DNA of 64,000 nt, taken from Zobellia alginiliquefaciens. Its GTDB lineage: Bacteria > Bacteroidota > Bacteroidia > Flavobacteriales > Flavobacteriaceae. The notes below the pieces were generated by a model. The model did not search any database, was not told the DNA's origin, and worked only from the letters and a program-made list of their open reading frames with translations. Both the position numbers and the translations under genes were made by a program. Location: contig NZ_CP119758.1 of the NCBI RefSeq assembly GCF_029323795.1, positions 1,364,001 through 1,428,000 of the forward strand, written 5' to 3'. Shown here one piece after another: positions 43,677 through 53,559 of this stretch; the stretch's first letter is position 1, and each line of letters starts with the position of its first letter.

Positions 43677-44972
43677 CTAGTTAACTACCAGAACAAAATA
43701 GTTCTTTTTACCCCGTTGCAGCAAAACAAACTTACCATTGATCAAATCATTTTCCGTGATTAGGTAATCTGCTTTTACCTTTTCTTTATTTACTGAAATA
43801 GAATTTTGTTTCAGCTCTCTTCTTGCTTCACTATTAGAAGCCAAGAATCCTGTTTTATCTGCCAAAGCACCGATCATATCAAATCCTGGTGTAAGTTCGG
43901 ATTTGGAAACTTCAGCTTGTGGAACACCATCAAAAACATCTAAAAAGGTCTTTTCGTTCAAACCTTTTAAGTCTTCGGATGTTGACTTTCCAAAAAGAAT
44001 GTTACTCGCTTTTTGAGCGTTCTCCAAATCTTCTTGCGAATGAACCATAACGGTAATTTCTTCTGCAAGTCGCTTTTGTAAGATGCGCATATGTGGCGCT
44101 TTTTGATGCTCTTTCACCAATGTATCTATCTCATCCTTAGAAAGGAACGTAAATATCTTAATATACTTTTCAGCATCTGCATCTGATGTGTTCAACCAAT
44201 ATTGGTAAAACTTGTAAGGAGATGTACGCTCGGAATCCAACCAGATATTACCTCCCTCGGTCTTACCGAATTTAGTACCATCTGCCTTGGTAATCAATGG
44301 GCATGTTAAGGCATACCCTTTTCCTCCGCCAATTCTTCTGATCAACTCCGTACCCGTAGTGATATTCCCCCATTGATCACTACCTCCCATCTGCAATGTA
44401 CAGTTATGGTTCTGGTATAGATATAGAAAATCATATCCTTGAACCATCTGGTAGGTAAACTCGGTAAAAGACATCCCTTCTTTTGATTCTGCCGAAAGTC
44501 GCTTTTTTACGGAATCCTTCGCCATCATATAGTTAACAGTAATATGCTTGCCAACATCCCGTATGAAATCCAAGAAAGAGAAATCCTTCATCCAATCATA
44601 ATTGTTGACCAAAAGAGCAGCATTATCGGCATCACTATCAAAATCTAAAAACCGTGACAGTTGATTTTTTATTCCTTCTTGATTATGGCGTAGCGTTGCC
44701 TCGTCCAATAGATTACGCTCCGCAGATTTACCAGAAGGATCACCGATCATACCCGTGGCACCACCAATAAGGGCATATGGCTTATGGCCTGCCAATTGAA
44801 AATGACGTAACATCATTACCCCCACCAAGTGGCCAATATGTAGTGAATCTGCCGTAGGATCAATACCTACGTATGCAGATTGCATTTCGTTCATTAGGTG
44901 CTCTTCGGTTCCAGGCATTGCGTCGTGCAGCATGCCTCTCCATTTTAATTCTTCTACAAAGTTTGAAGTCAT
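43677..44972 (-). CDS. tyrS: Tyrosyl-tRNA synthetase
   Basis: 431 residues, class I synthetase. The HIGH motif is HIGH (45-48), the Tyr/tRNA-binding region is [11 protein letters not shown], the KMSKS-type loop is KFGKTEGG, and the C-terminal S4-like RNA-binding segment is [17 protein letters not shown]. It charges tRNA-Tyr. The upstream TATATTTG gives a promoter, in a 102-base divergent region shared with the epimerase gene. Confidence 0.96.
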   Translation of the reverse strand: MTSNFVEELKWRGMLHDAMPGTEEHLMNEMQSAYVGIDPTADSLHIGHLVGVMMLRHFQLAGHKPYALIGGATGMIGDPSGKSAERNLLDEATLRHNQEGIKNQLSRFLDFDSDADNAALLVNNYDWMKDFSFLDFIRDVGKHITVNYMMAKDSVKKRLSAESKEGMSFTEFTYQMVQGYDFLYLYQNHNCTLQMGGSDQWGNITTGTELIRRIGGGKGYALTCPLITKADGTKFGKTEGGNIWLDSERTSPYKFYQYWLNTSDADAEKYIKIFTFLSKDEIDTLVKEHQKAPHMRILQKRLAEEITVMVHSQEDLENAQKASNILFGKSTSEDLKGLNEKTFLDVFDGVPQAEVSKSELTPGFDMIGALADKTGFLASNSEARRELKQNSISVNKEKVKADYLITENDLINGKFVLLQRGKKNYFVLVVN

Positions 44973-44997
44973 GTCCGTTTATTCTGATAATTTGCTG

Positions 44998-45005
44998 CAA
45001 ATATA
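44998..45005 (-). promoter_or_regulatory. -7 element of the tyrS promoter
   Basis: TATATTTG on the minus strand, 25 bases before the tyrS ATG. A TTG at 45024-45022 gives a 16-nt spacer, slightly short of the usual 17-23. Confidence 0.5.
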
Positions 45006-45062
45006 AAAGTAAATCATGGCCCAACCCCTGAATATTAAAGGAATTTATTCCGCGCTATTTGC

Positions 45063-45070
45063 TAACTTTG
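45063..45070 (+). promoter_or_regulatory. -7 element abutting the epimerase start
   Basis: TAACTTTG fits the consensus and ends only four bases before the ATG at 45075, so a transcript from it would be leaderless or almost so. No clear -33 TTG at the right distance. Confidence 0.35.
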
Positions 45071-45074
45071 GCAC

Positions 45075-46082
45075 ATGGTCTTGGTTACAGGAGGAACGGG
45101 GTTAGTGGGCTCACATCTTTTATTTAAATTGATGGAGAACGGTCATTCCGTTAGAGCAATTCATAGAAAGGGAAGCGACCTGAAACGCGTGGCCAAGGTT
45201 TTTGGCTACTATTCAGACGATGCCAAAAGTCTCTTTAACAAAATAGAATGGGTAGAGGCCGATATTATTGACATACCCGCATTGGAAATTGCTTTTGACC
45301 AAATTACCCATGTTTACCATACCGCCGCATTGATTTCTTTTGACCCCAAAAATTTTGATACACTCCAAAAAATAAATACCGAAGGAACCGCCAATATTGT
45401 AAACCTTTGTATTTCAAATGGCATAAAAAAATTGTGTTACACCAGTACCATAGGCGCTATTGGTAAAAGTTTGGAGGATACCATGGCCGATGAAGAAAAT
45501 GCTTGGACACCACGTGAGGCCAATGTGTACGGACTCACCAAACAAGCAGCGGAAATGGAAGTTTGGCGTGGTTCTCAGGAAGGACTACCTGTAGTTATGG
45601 TAAACCCCGGTGTAATTATTGGCCCAGGATTTTGGCATAGTGGTAGCGGCGATTTATTTACCGTGGCCAAAAAGGGTTATCGGTTTTATCCGCCGGGCGG
45701 AACGGGTTTTATTACGGTTCATGATGTGGTTAAAATGATGATTTCCCTAATGGATTCAGAGGTTATAAACGAACGCTATATTGCGGTGGCCGAAAATTTG
45801 ACCTTTAAAGAAATTCTAACCAAAATCACCACGGAACTAGGAATTAAACCGCCATCCGTTCAGCTAAAATTTTGGCAACTTGAAATTGGCAGGTGGTTCG
45901 ATTGGCTCAAAAACCTATTTCTAAAAAATGGAAGAAGAATTACCAAAAATTCAATTCGTTCTCTAAAACACCGAGAGATGTATGATAATCAGAAAATTAA
46001 AAATGATGTCAATTTTGAATTTATATCCCTAGACCAAACTATTTCGTTTTGCTGCAAAAGATTTAAGGAAGAGTATCAGTAG
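45075..46082 (+). CDS. NAD-dependent epimerase/dehydratase (extended SDR)
   Basis: 335 residues. Nucleotide-binding loop VTGGTGLVGSH right at the N-terminus, which fixes the start, and the catalytic Tyr152-x3-Lys156 in VYGLTKQ after STIGAIG. The pattern AALISFDPK...TEGTANIVNLC is typical of extended short-chain dehydrogenases that modify nucleotide sugars or reduce ketones. Substrate unknown. Its last 20 bases overlap the convergent DUF4296 gene. Confidence 0.85.
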   Translation: MVLVTGGTGLVGSHLLFKLMENGHSVRAIHRKGSDLKRVAKVFGYYSDDAKSLFNKIEWVEADIIDIPALEIAFDQITHVYHTAALISFDPKNFDTLQKINTEGTANIVNLCISNGIKKLCYTSTIGAIGKSLEDTMADEENAWTPREANVYGLTKQAAEMEVWRGSQEGLPVVMVNPGVIIGPGFWHSGSGDLFTVAKKGYRFYPPGGTGFITVHDVVKMMISLMDSEVINERYIAVAENLTFKEILTKITTELGIKPPSVQLKFWQLEIGRWFDWLKNLFLKNGRRITKNSIRSLKHREMYDNQKIKNDVNFEFISLDQTISFCCKRFKEEYQ

Positions 46083-46485
46083 CTTTCTCGGCCTTAGCTT
46101 TTTCGCGTTTAAGCTTCTCTTTGGCAACCCTAAGACTATCATTAATTTTCTTCTGTTCCTCTAACGCTTTTCCTTCACGCTCAAGGTTTGCTTCTATTTC
46201 TTTATATATTTCCTCATACTCCACAGGCAGCGAAGCATAATAGCGATCACTTTCTACCAACTGCAGGCTATCTATATCATATTTATTAAAAATATAGTCC
46301 ATGGGTTCTACATCATTTTCGCGCAGCACCTGAACATTTGTTGTTTTAGCGGCATTTACAATGGCCAAATCTTGAAGTATTTGAACCATTTTATCCTTGG
46401 GAATAAGATTTTCCGGCTTTTTCAAAAGCGTTTCATTGCAAGAGATAAGTGTGCAAACAACTGTAAGTAAAGCTAAAACCCTCAT
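46063..46485 (-). CDS. DUF4296 lipoprotein
   Basis: 140 residues. Lipobox CTLISC (Cys16). The DUF4296 core is PENLIPKDKMVQILQDLAIVNAAK, YIFNKYDIDSLQL; the rest is a charged coiled-coil-like tail (EEIYKEIEANLEREGKALEEQ...KREKAKAEKA). It follows pyrC by one base on the same strand, a conserved Bacteroidota neighbour pair. Function unknown. Confidence 0.88.
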   Translation of the reverse strand: MRVLALLTVVCTLISCNETLLKKPENLIPKDKMVQILQDLAIVNAAKTTNVQVLRENDVEPMDYIFNKYDIDSLQLVESDRYYASLPVEYEEIYKEIEANLEREGKALEEQKKINDSLRVAKEKLKREKAKAEKATDTLP

Positions 46486-46486
46486 A

Positions 46487-47821
46487 TTATCTATTGAATG
46501 TTAATCGTTTTGCATTTCGCTCTTCAGAAAAGTTTCCGTTTTCATAGGCCAAATGACCGTTCACAAAAGTATGTGTTACAGAAGACGTAAAAGTAGCCCC
46601 TTCAAAAGGAGACCATTTACATTTATAAGCAATATTCTCTTTGGTAACCTGCCAAGGCGCATTTACATCAACCACCACCAAGTCTGCATAATAACCTTCT
46701 CTTATATAACCTCGTTTTTCAACCTGAAAAAGTATAGCCGGATTGTGACACATCTTTTCCACCACTTTTTCCAAAGAAATCACACCCTCTTGAACCTTTT
46801 CCAATAATGCCGGGAGTGCATGTTGCACCAACGGGCCACCTGAAGGAGCTTTCGTGTATACGTTGTCTTTCTCACTTAATAAATGTGGGGCATGATCCGT
46901 TGCAATTACATCTAAACGATCATCTAATAATGCTTCCCACAATTGCGCTCTATCTGCTGCAGTTTTTACAGCCGGGTTCCATTTTATTAAAGTTCCCTTG
47001 GTATCATAATCGGTATTGGTGAACCACAAATGGTGTACACATACCTCTGCTGTAATTTTTTTCTGTTCTAACGGAATGTCGTTCCTGAACAGTTCCGTTT
47101 CTTTTCCTGTAGACAAGTGAAATACATGAAGACGTGCCCCTGTCTTTTTGGCTAGTGCTATAGCCTTTGAAGACGAAAGATAACAAGCCTCTTCACTACG
47201 TATTTTATGATGGTATTTTACAGGAATATCCTCTCCGTACTTTTCTTTATACTCAGCTAGATTTCTTTTTATTGTCCCCTCATCTTCACAATGGGCGGAA
47301 ATTACCATTTCAGTATTGCTAAAAATGTTTTCTATGACCTCTTCATTATCCACCAACATATTACCTGTAGAAGATCCTAAAAATAACTTTACACCAGAAC
47401 AGGCATTTTTATCCAATCGCTTTAATTCTTCCAAATTATCGTTAGTCCCTCCAAAAGGGAAAGAGTAATTGGCAAAACTTGAGCGAGCACCCATTTCAAA
47501 CTTTTCTTCAAGCTTTTCAATAGTTGTTGTTTGCGGGTTTGTATTGGGCTGTTCCATGTAGGAAGTAATTCCACCAGCAACGGCCGCCCTACTTTCCGAA
47601 GCAATATCTCCTTTATGGGTAAGACCAGGTTCTCTAAAGTGCACTTGATCATCTATAACCCCTGGCAAAAGATATTTGCCCTGAATGTCTATCACCTTGG
47701 CCGTATCATCAGAAATATTAGCCGCAATTTTTACAATTAGATCATCTTGAAGCAACACATCGCTTTCAAAAATGGAATTTTCATTTACGATTTTTGCGTT
47801 TTTGATCAATACTTTTCCCAT
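46487..47821 (-). CDS. pyrC: Dihydroorotase
   Basis: 444 residues, class I amidohydrolase of pyrimidine synthesis (carbamoyl-aspartate to dihydroorotate). PGVIDDQVHFREPGL carries the first metal motif, but the usual His-x-His is Gln-x-His, as seen in Bacteroidota homologues. The carboxylated Lys lies in GVKLFLGSSTG, later ligands in SAHCED, HVFHLSTGKE and ATDHAPH. It is one base from each neighbour, in the same operon as the GT2 enzyme and DUF4296. Confidence 0.9.
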   Translation of the reverse strand: MGKVLIKNAKIVNENSIFESDVLLQDDLIVKIAANISDDTAKVIDIQGKYLLPGVIDDQVHFREPGLTHKGDIASESRAAVAGGITSYMEQPNTNPQTTTIEKLEEKFEMGARSSFANYSFPFGGTNDNLEELKRLDKNACSGVKLFLGSSTGNMLVDNEEVIENIFSNTEMVISAHCEDEGTIKRNLAEYKEKYGEDIPVKYHHKIRSEEACYLSSSKAIALAKKTGARLHVFHLSTGKETELFRNDIPLEQKKITAEVCVHHLWFTNTDYDTKGTLIKWNPAVKTAADRAQLWEALLDDRLDVIATDHAPHLLSEKDNVYTKAPSGGPLVQHALPALLEKVQEGVISLEKVVEKMCHNPAILFQVEKRGYIREGYYADLVVVDVNAPWQVTKENIAYKCKWSPFEGATFTSSVTHTFVNGHLAYENGNFSEERNAKRLTFNR

Positions 47822-47822
47822 A

Positions 47823-48551
47823 CTAAAATCTAGATTTATAGAACATACTTCGCACCTTCATCATAAAAACTCCAAAAATGGCTTCTTGTATAATAGATGA
47901 TGACATTTTTGATTTACCTCTTACCCGATCCCGGAAAATAATTGAAACTTCTTCAATCTTATAGTTCTTTAAATAGGCCCTGAATTTCATTTCTATTTGA
48001 AATGCATACCCAACAAAACGAACAGAATCTAAATCAATATTTTCCAAGACATGACGCTTATATACCACAAACCCGGCCGTAGGATCATGGACCCGCATTC
48101 CTGTAATCATCTTTACATAAAAAGAGGCCCCATAGGACAGTAACACGCGGTAAAGAGGCCAATCTACTACGTTCACTCCTTTTTTATAGCGAGAGCCCAC
48201 AACTACATCAGCACCATTGGCACAGGCCCTATATAACCTTTGTAAATCTTCCGGGTTATGAGAAAAGTCGGCATCCATCTCAAAAATATAATCATACTTT
48301 TTCTCAATGGCCCATTTAAAGCCGTGTATGTATGCCGTCCCCAAACCAGATTTCTCTTTTCGCACTTCTAAAAAAAGCCGATCTGCATACGCTTGCTGCA
48401 GCTCTACTACTTTTTCAGCAGTACCATCAGGAGAACTGTCATCTACAATTAAAACATGAAAATTTTTATTAAGATCAAAGACCGCTTTTATAATAGCTTC
48501 TATATTCTCTATCTCATTGTAAGTGGGGATAATAACTAGGCTGTCTGACAC
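47823..48551 (-). CDS. Polyprenol-phosphate mannose synthase-like glycosyltransferase (GT2)
   Basis: 242 residues starting with GTG. The GT2 motifs are SLVIIPTYNEIENIEAII, VDDSSPDGTA, EMDADFSHNPEDL, GSRYKKGVNVVDWP, and the RVRGKSKMS block of dolichol/polyprenol-phosphate mannose synthases. It transfers a sugar (mannose in characterised members) from GDP to polyprenyl phosphate. No C-terminal membrane helices. First gene of an operon with pyrC; divergent from a GT39 that could use its product. Confidence 0.9.
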   Translation of the reverse strand: MSDSLVIIPTYNEIENIEAIIKAVFDLNKNFHVLIVDDSSPDGTAEKVVELQQAYADRLFLEVRKEKSGLGTAYIHGFKWAIEKKYDYIFEMDADFSHNPEDLQRLYRACANGADVVVGSRYKKGVNVVDWPLYRVLLSYGASFYVKMITGMRVHDPTAGFVVYKRHVLENIDLDSVRFVGYAFQIEMKFRAYLKNYKIEEVSIIFRDRVRGKSKMSSSIIQEAIFGVFMMKVRSMFYKSRF

Positions 48552-48713
48552 GGATTTGCTTGAATTTGGACAAAAATAACATTTTATAATTCTCTAAAAA
48601 ACGCCAACAATCGAATTGTGAAATTTTTAAGCGTTGGCTATCTATCAGAATTTGTAATTTTGAACGTTGTTAATTTGATAGCACAAGCAGTAATTTGAGA
48701 TACCAACTAAAGA

Positions 48714-50381
48714 ATGAAGATTAAACTACCACGAATTTTTCTAATCATACTAGGTATCGGTTTTTTAATAAACCTGCTTCAATCTTATTTCACACCACTT
48801 ATTTTTGATGAGGCGTACTATTGGCACTTTGCAAGCGACATGGCATGGGGCTATTTTGACCACCCACCTTTGGTAGCCGTTCTCATTAAAATAAGCAGTT
48901 TCTTTTTTGATGGGGAATTAGGGGTTAGATTCATGAGCTGTATACTTTCTACCGCTACGTTATTTATATTATGGTGTACGGTAGACCTCCCTAGAAAAAA
49001 GGAATACGCGATACATTTTTTTGTACTGGCGTACTCCATGACGCTTTTGAACGCCTACGGTTTTTTTACGTTACCGGACACCCCTTTATTGTTCTTTACG
49101 GCCTTACTACTTTATGTTTACAAAAGATTCATTGAGAAACCGGATGTACTTTGGGGTATAATCATGGGCGTAACCATGGCCGGGCTTATGTACAGTAAAT
49201 ACCATGCAGCCCTAGTAATCATATTCATATTACTATCTAACTTAAAGCTGGTATTGAATAAATATGCATGGCTTTCTGTTTGTGTAGCTTTACTCTGCTA
49301 TGTACCACATTTTATATGGTTGTACGATAATGATTTTGTCACCATAAATTATCACCTTTTTGATCGCCCCAACGACCCTTACAATTTCACAAAATATACC
49401 TTGGGCTTTTTTGTGAACCTCGTGGCGATTTTTGGACTTACTTTTCCATGGATTTATTGGGGCCTATTTAAAACCAAGGCCAATGATAAATTTACTAGGG
49501 CCTTGCTGTTTTTAGTGTATGGAATTCTAATTTTCTTCTTCTTATCCAGTTTTAACCGAAGAATACAGACGCAATGGATTATTGTGATAAATATTCCACT
49601 AATTATTATTGTTTTCCGATTTATAATGGAAAACGAAACTGCAAAAAAATGGATTTATAGAATGGGATTGGTCAATATAATCATCATCCTTTACCTAAGA
49701 ATAGGACTCGTTTATGAACCCATGTCTCCTATTTATTATGAAACCCATGGCAACAAAGAACTTGCAGAAGATATACAGGCTGAAGTAGGAGATATGCCCT
49801 TGGTTTTTGAAAACTCTTACAGAGGAGCATCTATGTTCGGATTTTATACGGGAAATAATACTTTCTCTCTTAACAATGAAAGTTATAGACTTAACCAGTA
49901 CTCCATTGACAACTCCGAAGCAACCGTACAACATCAAAAAATATTATATCTATCTAGTAGGTCTTCAGATGCCGATGTTAGTTTTACCAAAAACGATAGA
50001 CGTAAAATATATGGTAAATACATAGACAACTTTGAATCGTTTAGGAAACTAAAGACCATTTTAGAAGCACCAATTAATTTCAATCTTGAACAAGAACAAA
50101 CGTTTCAACTCTACAATCCGTATGAGTTTGACATAGACTTAAGTAAATTAAAGTTTAATGTGGCCTATATGACGGATTTTAAGATTGTAAAGGACAAATT
50201 ACCTAATAAACCAACTTTAAAAGATCCCAGTATTTCCACAATCAAAGCAAAGGACACACTTACCTATTCCTTTAAATTTCCGAAGCCGAGAAAATTAAAA
50301 GAGCCAAAGTACGTTAGAATAGGTATAATGGAGAATCATTTGAATTATGGCATTAATGGAAGAAACACAAAAGTAGAGTAA
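48714..50381 (+). CDS. GT39-family membrane glycosyltransferase (ArnT/PMT-like)
   Basis: 555 residues. About ten membrane helices in the first 350 residues, with the family motif FDEAYYWHFASDMAWGYFDHPPLVAVLI in the first periplasmic loop (Asp-Glu is the expected catalytic acidic pair), then a soluble C-terminal domain of about 200 residues. It transfers a lipid-linked sugar to protein or lipid outside the membrane. The neighbouring GT2 gene, read the other way, could supply the donor. Its last A overlaps the ATG of the next gene, so the two are coupled. Confidence 0.88.
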   Translation: MKIKLPRIFLIILGIGFLINLLQSYFTPLIFDEAYYWHFASDMAWGYFDHPPLVAVLIKISSFFFDGELGVRFMSCILSTATLFILWCTVDLPRKKEYAIHFFVLAYSMTLLNAYGFFTLPDTPLLFFTALLLYVYKRFIEKPDVLWGIIMGVTMAGLMYSKYHAALVIIFILLSNLKLVLNKYAWLSVCVALLCYVPHFIWLYDNDFVTINYHLFDRPNDPYNFTKYTLGFFVNLVAIFGLTFPWIYWGLFKTKANDKFTRALLFLVYGILIFFFLSSFNRRIQTQWIIVINIPLIIIVFRFIMENETAKKWIYRMGLVNIIIILYLRIGLVYEPMSPIYYETHGNKELAEDIQAEVGDMPLVFENSYRGASMFGFYTGNNTFSLNNESYRLNQYSIDNSEATVQHQKILYLSSRSSDADVSFTKNDRRKIYGKYIDNFESFRKLKTILEAPINFNLEQEQTFQLYNPYEFDIDLSKLKFNVAYMTDFKIVKDKLPNKPTLKDPSISTIKAKDTLTYSFKFPKPRKLKEPKYVRIGIMENHLNYGINGRNTKVE

Positions 50382-51037
50382 TGGAACCAATACTAAGAAC
50401 TGCGGGCACCGCTGATTGGATTACCATAATACTCATTAGCAGTATAGTATTCTTGGTACTTGCCAAAGGGTTATTTTATAGTCGCTTTCTAAACTTTATA
50501 ATATTACCGTTCAACAACAAGTACATTTTCATGTACAGCAAAAAAGAAAAGTTGATGAACTGGTTTCACATATTTTTCACCATTTTTCAGGTGATTAATT
50601 TTTCGCTTTTTGTTTTCTTGGCTAGACAAATATTAAGAGGCAATACAAATGATGCCTATCCCTTTATGTACCCTATCATTTTAGCGTGCATTTTGGGTTT
50701 TATTGTCGTAAAAATAATCTTACAACTAGGTAACGGCTTCATTTTTGGTTCAGGAAAGACCATTGGCGAGCTTATTTTTAAAAAATTATCGTACTTAAAT
50801 TATAGCGGGATCATCATGTTTTTAGCCAATGTAATACTGGCTTATGTAGCGCAGGGCTCGCATATGGTCGTATATGTTGCCATACTTTTAGTTCTTCTGA
50901 TTAATGTAATTGGGTGGGTCACAGTGTTAAGGAATCACCAAAAATTTATCACTTCCTACTTTTTCTATTTTATTTTGTACCTTTGCGCTCTCGAAATTTC
51001 CCCGTTTGTTATCATTGGCAGTTATCTTAAACAATAG
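50381..51037 (+). CDS. DUF4271 integral membrane protein
   Basis: 218 residues with about six hydrophobic segments and the family pattern FLNFIILPFNNKYIFMYSKKEKLMNWFHIFFTIFQVINFSLF. DUF4271 genes sit next to hemD in many Bacteroidota, as here (7 bases). Function unknown. Start ATG overlaps the previous gene's stop. Confidence 0.88.
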   Translation: MEPILRTAGTADWITIILISSIVFLVLAKGLFYSRFLNFIILPFNNKYIFMYSKKEKLMNWFHIFFTIFQVINFSLFVFLARQILRGNTNDAYPFMYPIILACILGFIVVKIILQLGNGFIFGSGKTIGELIFKKLSYLNYSGIIMFLANVILAYVAQGSHMVVYVAILLVLLINVIGWVTVLRNHQKFITSYFFYFILYLCALEISPFVIIGSYLKQ

Positions 51038-51043
51038 GTTTAT

Positions 51044-51790
51044 ATGAAAGTAAAAACGATTTTGGTTTCCCAACCAGAACCGAAGATGGAAAACTCACCG
51101 TATTCGAAACTGATAGATAAGGAAAAAGTTAAAGTTGACTTCAGGCCTTTTATTCACGTAGAAGGTGTGGACGCTAAAGATGTGCGCCAGCAAAAAATAG
51201 ACCTAAAAAACTATACGGCAATCATTCTAACTAGCCGAAACGCTGTTGATCATTTCTTTAGAATTGCTGAAGAAATGCGCTTCAAGGTACCCGATTCAAT
51301 GAAGTACTTTTGCCAGTCAGAGGCTGTAGCATACTACTTACAGAAATATGTGGTTTATCGCAAGCGTAAAATTTATGTAGGTAAACGTAATTTTCCAGAA
51401 TTGGTTCCCTTGTTCAAAAAATATAAAGGCGAGAAATTTTTGTTGCCTTCTTCAGATGCATTGAAGCCCATTGTACCTGAAATTTTGGACGAACTTGATA
51501 TTGAGTGGAAAAGAGCAATTTTCTACAAAACAGTTATTAGCGACTTATCTGACTTAAGAGATGTGTATTATGACATCTTGGTCTTCTTCAGCCCGTCAGG
51601 TATTGAATCACTATTGCAGAACTTTCCGGATTTTGAGCAAAATGACACAAGAATTGCCGTTTTCGGAAACTCTACGGTAAATGCAGCTACTGATGCCGGT
51701 TTACGCATAGATATTAAAGCACCTACTCCTGAAACCCCATCTATGACCATGGCTCTTCAGAAGTACATTAATACCGCAAACAAGAAGTAA
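51044..51790 (+). CDS. hemD: Uroporphyrinogen-III synthase
   Basis: 248 residues. Typical low-conservation HemD features are VKTILVSQPEP at the N-terminus, IILTSRNAVDHFF, LLPSSDALKPIVPE, AIFYKTV, ILVFFSPSGIESLL and IAVFGNSTVNAATDAGL. It closes hydroxymethylbilane to uroporphyrinogen III in haem synthesis. Last gene before a strong bidirectional terminator. Confidence 0.9.
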   Translation: MKVKTILVSQPEPKMENSPYSKLIDKEKVKVDFRPFIHVEGVDAKDVRQQKIDLKNYTAIILTSRNAVDHFFRIAEEMRFKVPDSMKYFCQSEAVAYYLQKYVVYRKRKIYVGKRNFPELVPLFKKYKGEKFLLPSSDALKPIVPEILDELDIEWKRAIFYKTVISDLSDLRDVYYDILVFFSPSGIESLLQNFPDFEQNDTRIAVFGNSTVNAATDAGLRIDIKAPTPETPSMTMALQKYINTANKK

Positions 51791-51814
51791 ATAGAGCTTT
51801 ACTTCATACCATAT

Positions 51815-51853
51815 AAAAACCCTTTGTTCAAAATTTTGAACAAAGGGTTTTTT
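51815..51853. terminator. Bidirectional terminator between hemD and pckA
   Basis: A near-perfect palindrome: AAAAACCCTTTGTTCAAAA with TTTTGAACAAAGGGTTTTT, T-rich on both strands. Serves both convergent transcripts. Confidence 0.85.
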
Positions 51854-51875
51854 AATTATACTATTGCCATAATTT

Positions 51876-53474
51876 CTAGAATGCATACCGCTGTGGACCA
51901 CCACGACGGATTTCTTCACTTGCAAAGGCTTCAAATTTTTTGAAATTCTCTCTAAAGGCATTCGTTAATTTAAAAGCGGTGGTATAATAAGCCTGGTCAT
52001 CGTTCCATGTAGCTCTTGGGCTCAATACTTTTGTTGGCACACCAGGACATTCCCTAGGTTGAGCGACACCAAAAACGGAATGAATATGGTAATCATCATA
52101 ATTATACAACCCTAAATCGTCATTAAGAACCGCATTGATCATGGCTCGGGTATACTTCAATTTCATTCGCGTCCCTACACCGTAGGGGCCACCGGTCCAC
52201 CCCGTGTTGACTAACCATACATTTACACCGGCATCTTGCATTTTCTTGCTTAACATTTCAGCATATTTAGCGGGATGCAATGGCATGAAAGGAGCTCCAA
52301 AACATGCGGAGAAAGACGGTATTGGCTCCACAACACCCGCTTCCGTACCGGCAACTTTAGCCGTGTATCCGGATATAAAATGATAAGCTGCCTGGCTTGG
52401 TGTAAGTTTGGATATTGGAGGCAGTACACCAAAAGCGTCTGCGGTTAAAAAGAAAATGTTCTTAGGGTTCTTTCCTATGGAAGGGCGCTTTACATTTTCA
52501 ATATGATAAATTGGGTAACTCACCCTCGTATTTTGAGTAATTGAGGTGTTGGCAAAATCTACGTTTCCAGCCTCATCCATTATAACATTTTCTAAAATCG
52601 CACCTTTTTTAATGGCTCCGAAGATTTCAGGTTCGTTCTCTTGAGATAGGTTGATGACTTTGGCATAACATCCACCTTCAAAATTAAAAACGGCATTTTC
52701 ATTGTTCCAACCATGTTCATCGTCTCCAATTAATTTTCGGGATGAATCTGTGGACAACGTAGTCTTACCTGTACCTGAAAGACCAAAAAAGATAGCGGTA
52801 TCTCCTTCTTTACCCACATTTGCGGAACAGTGCATAGGCATGGTATTTTTCTCCACGGGAAGAATGAAGTTTAACGCCGAGAAAATTCCCTTTTTGATTT
52901 CTCCCGTATAACCCGTTCCTCCAATCAGGGCAATTTTTCTGGTAAAGTTTAGAATTGCAAAATTATGTTGCCTTGTTCCGTCTACTTCGGCATCTGCCAT
53001 AAAACCCGGTGCATTGATTACCGTCCACTCAGGTTCAAAATTCTTAAGTTCTTCTTCCGTTGGGCGGATAAACATATTGTAAGCAAACTGATTGGACCAC
53101 GGATACTCATTTATCACCCTAATATCCATTCGGTAATTATGGTCGGCACAAGCATAACAGTCTCGCACAAACAATTCTTTTTCATTCAGATAAGCAATAA
53201 CCTTATCATAAAGCGCATCAAATTTAGAAGACTCAAACGGAATATTGATATCGCCCCACCAAACCTTTTCTTCGGTAACGGCATCTTTAACAATAAACCG
53301 ATCTTTAGGAGATCTTCCCGTAAATTCACCGGTGTTAACGGCTAGAGCACCGGACGATGCTTTTTTACCCATTCCTTTCTCAAGAGTAATGGTTTCTAAT
53401 TCGGAAGGCGATAACTGATAATGCAGATTCTCGTGCGTAATACCGTACGATTGTAAAGAAACAGATTTTCCCAT
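51876..53474 (-). CDS. pckA: Phosphoenolpyruvate carboxykinase (ATP)
   Basis: 532 residues, usual length. Walker A is GLSGTGKTTLS (231-241), the metal site lies in MHCSANVGKEGDTAIFFG, and GDDEHGW and the NTGWTGGPYGVGTRMKL substrate loop follow. It converts oxaloacetate and ATP to PEP, the entry to gluconeogenesis. Confidence 0.97.
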   Translation of the reverse strand: MGKSVSLQSYGITHENLHYQLSPSELETITLEKGMGKKASSGALAVNTGEFTGRSPKDRFIVKDAVTEEKVWWGDINIPFESSKFDALYDKVIAYLNEKELFVRDCYACADHNYRMDIRVINEYPWSNQFAYNMFIRPTEEELKNFEPEWTVINAPGFMADAEVDGTRQHNFAILNFTRKIALIGGTGYTGEIKKGIFSALNFILPVEKNTMPMHCSANVGKEGDTAIFFGLSGTGKTTLSTDSSRKLIGDDEHGWNNENAVFNFEGGCYAKVINLSQENEPEIFGAIKKGAILENVIMDEAGNVDFANTSITQNTRVSYPIYHIENVKRPSIGKNPKNIFFLTADAFGVLPPISKLTPSQAAYHFISGYTAKVAGTEAGVVEPIPSFSACFGAPFMPLHPAKYAEMLSKKMQDAGVNVWLVNTGWTGGPYGVGTRMKLKYTRAMINAVLNDDLGLYNYDDYHIHSVFGVAQPRECPGVPTKVLSPRATWNDDQAYYTTAFKLTNAFRENFKKFEAFASEEIRRGGPQRYAF

Positions 53475-53559
53475 TTTTTAAGAATTGTTAATTCAGAGTT
53501 CATTTTAGGTGGTAAAATTATCAAAATAATAATCTTACATACCAAAAAATGAGAATTTA

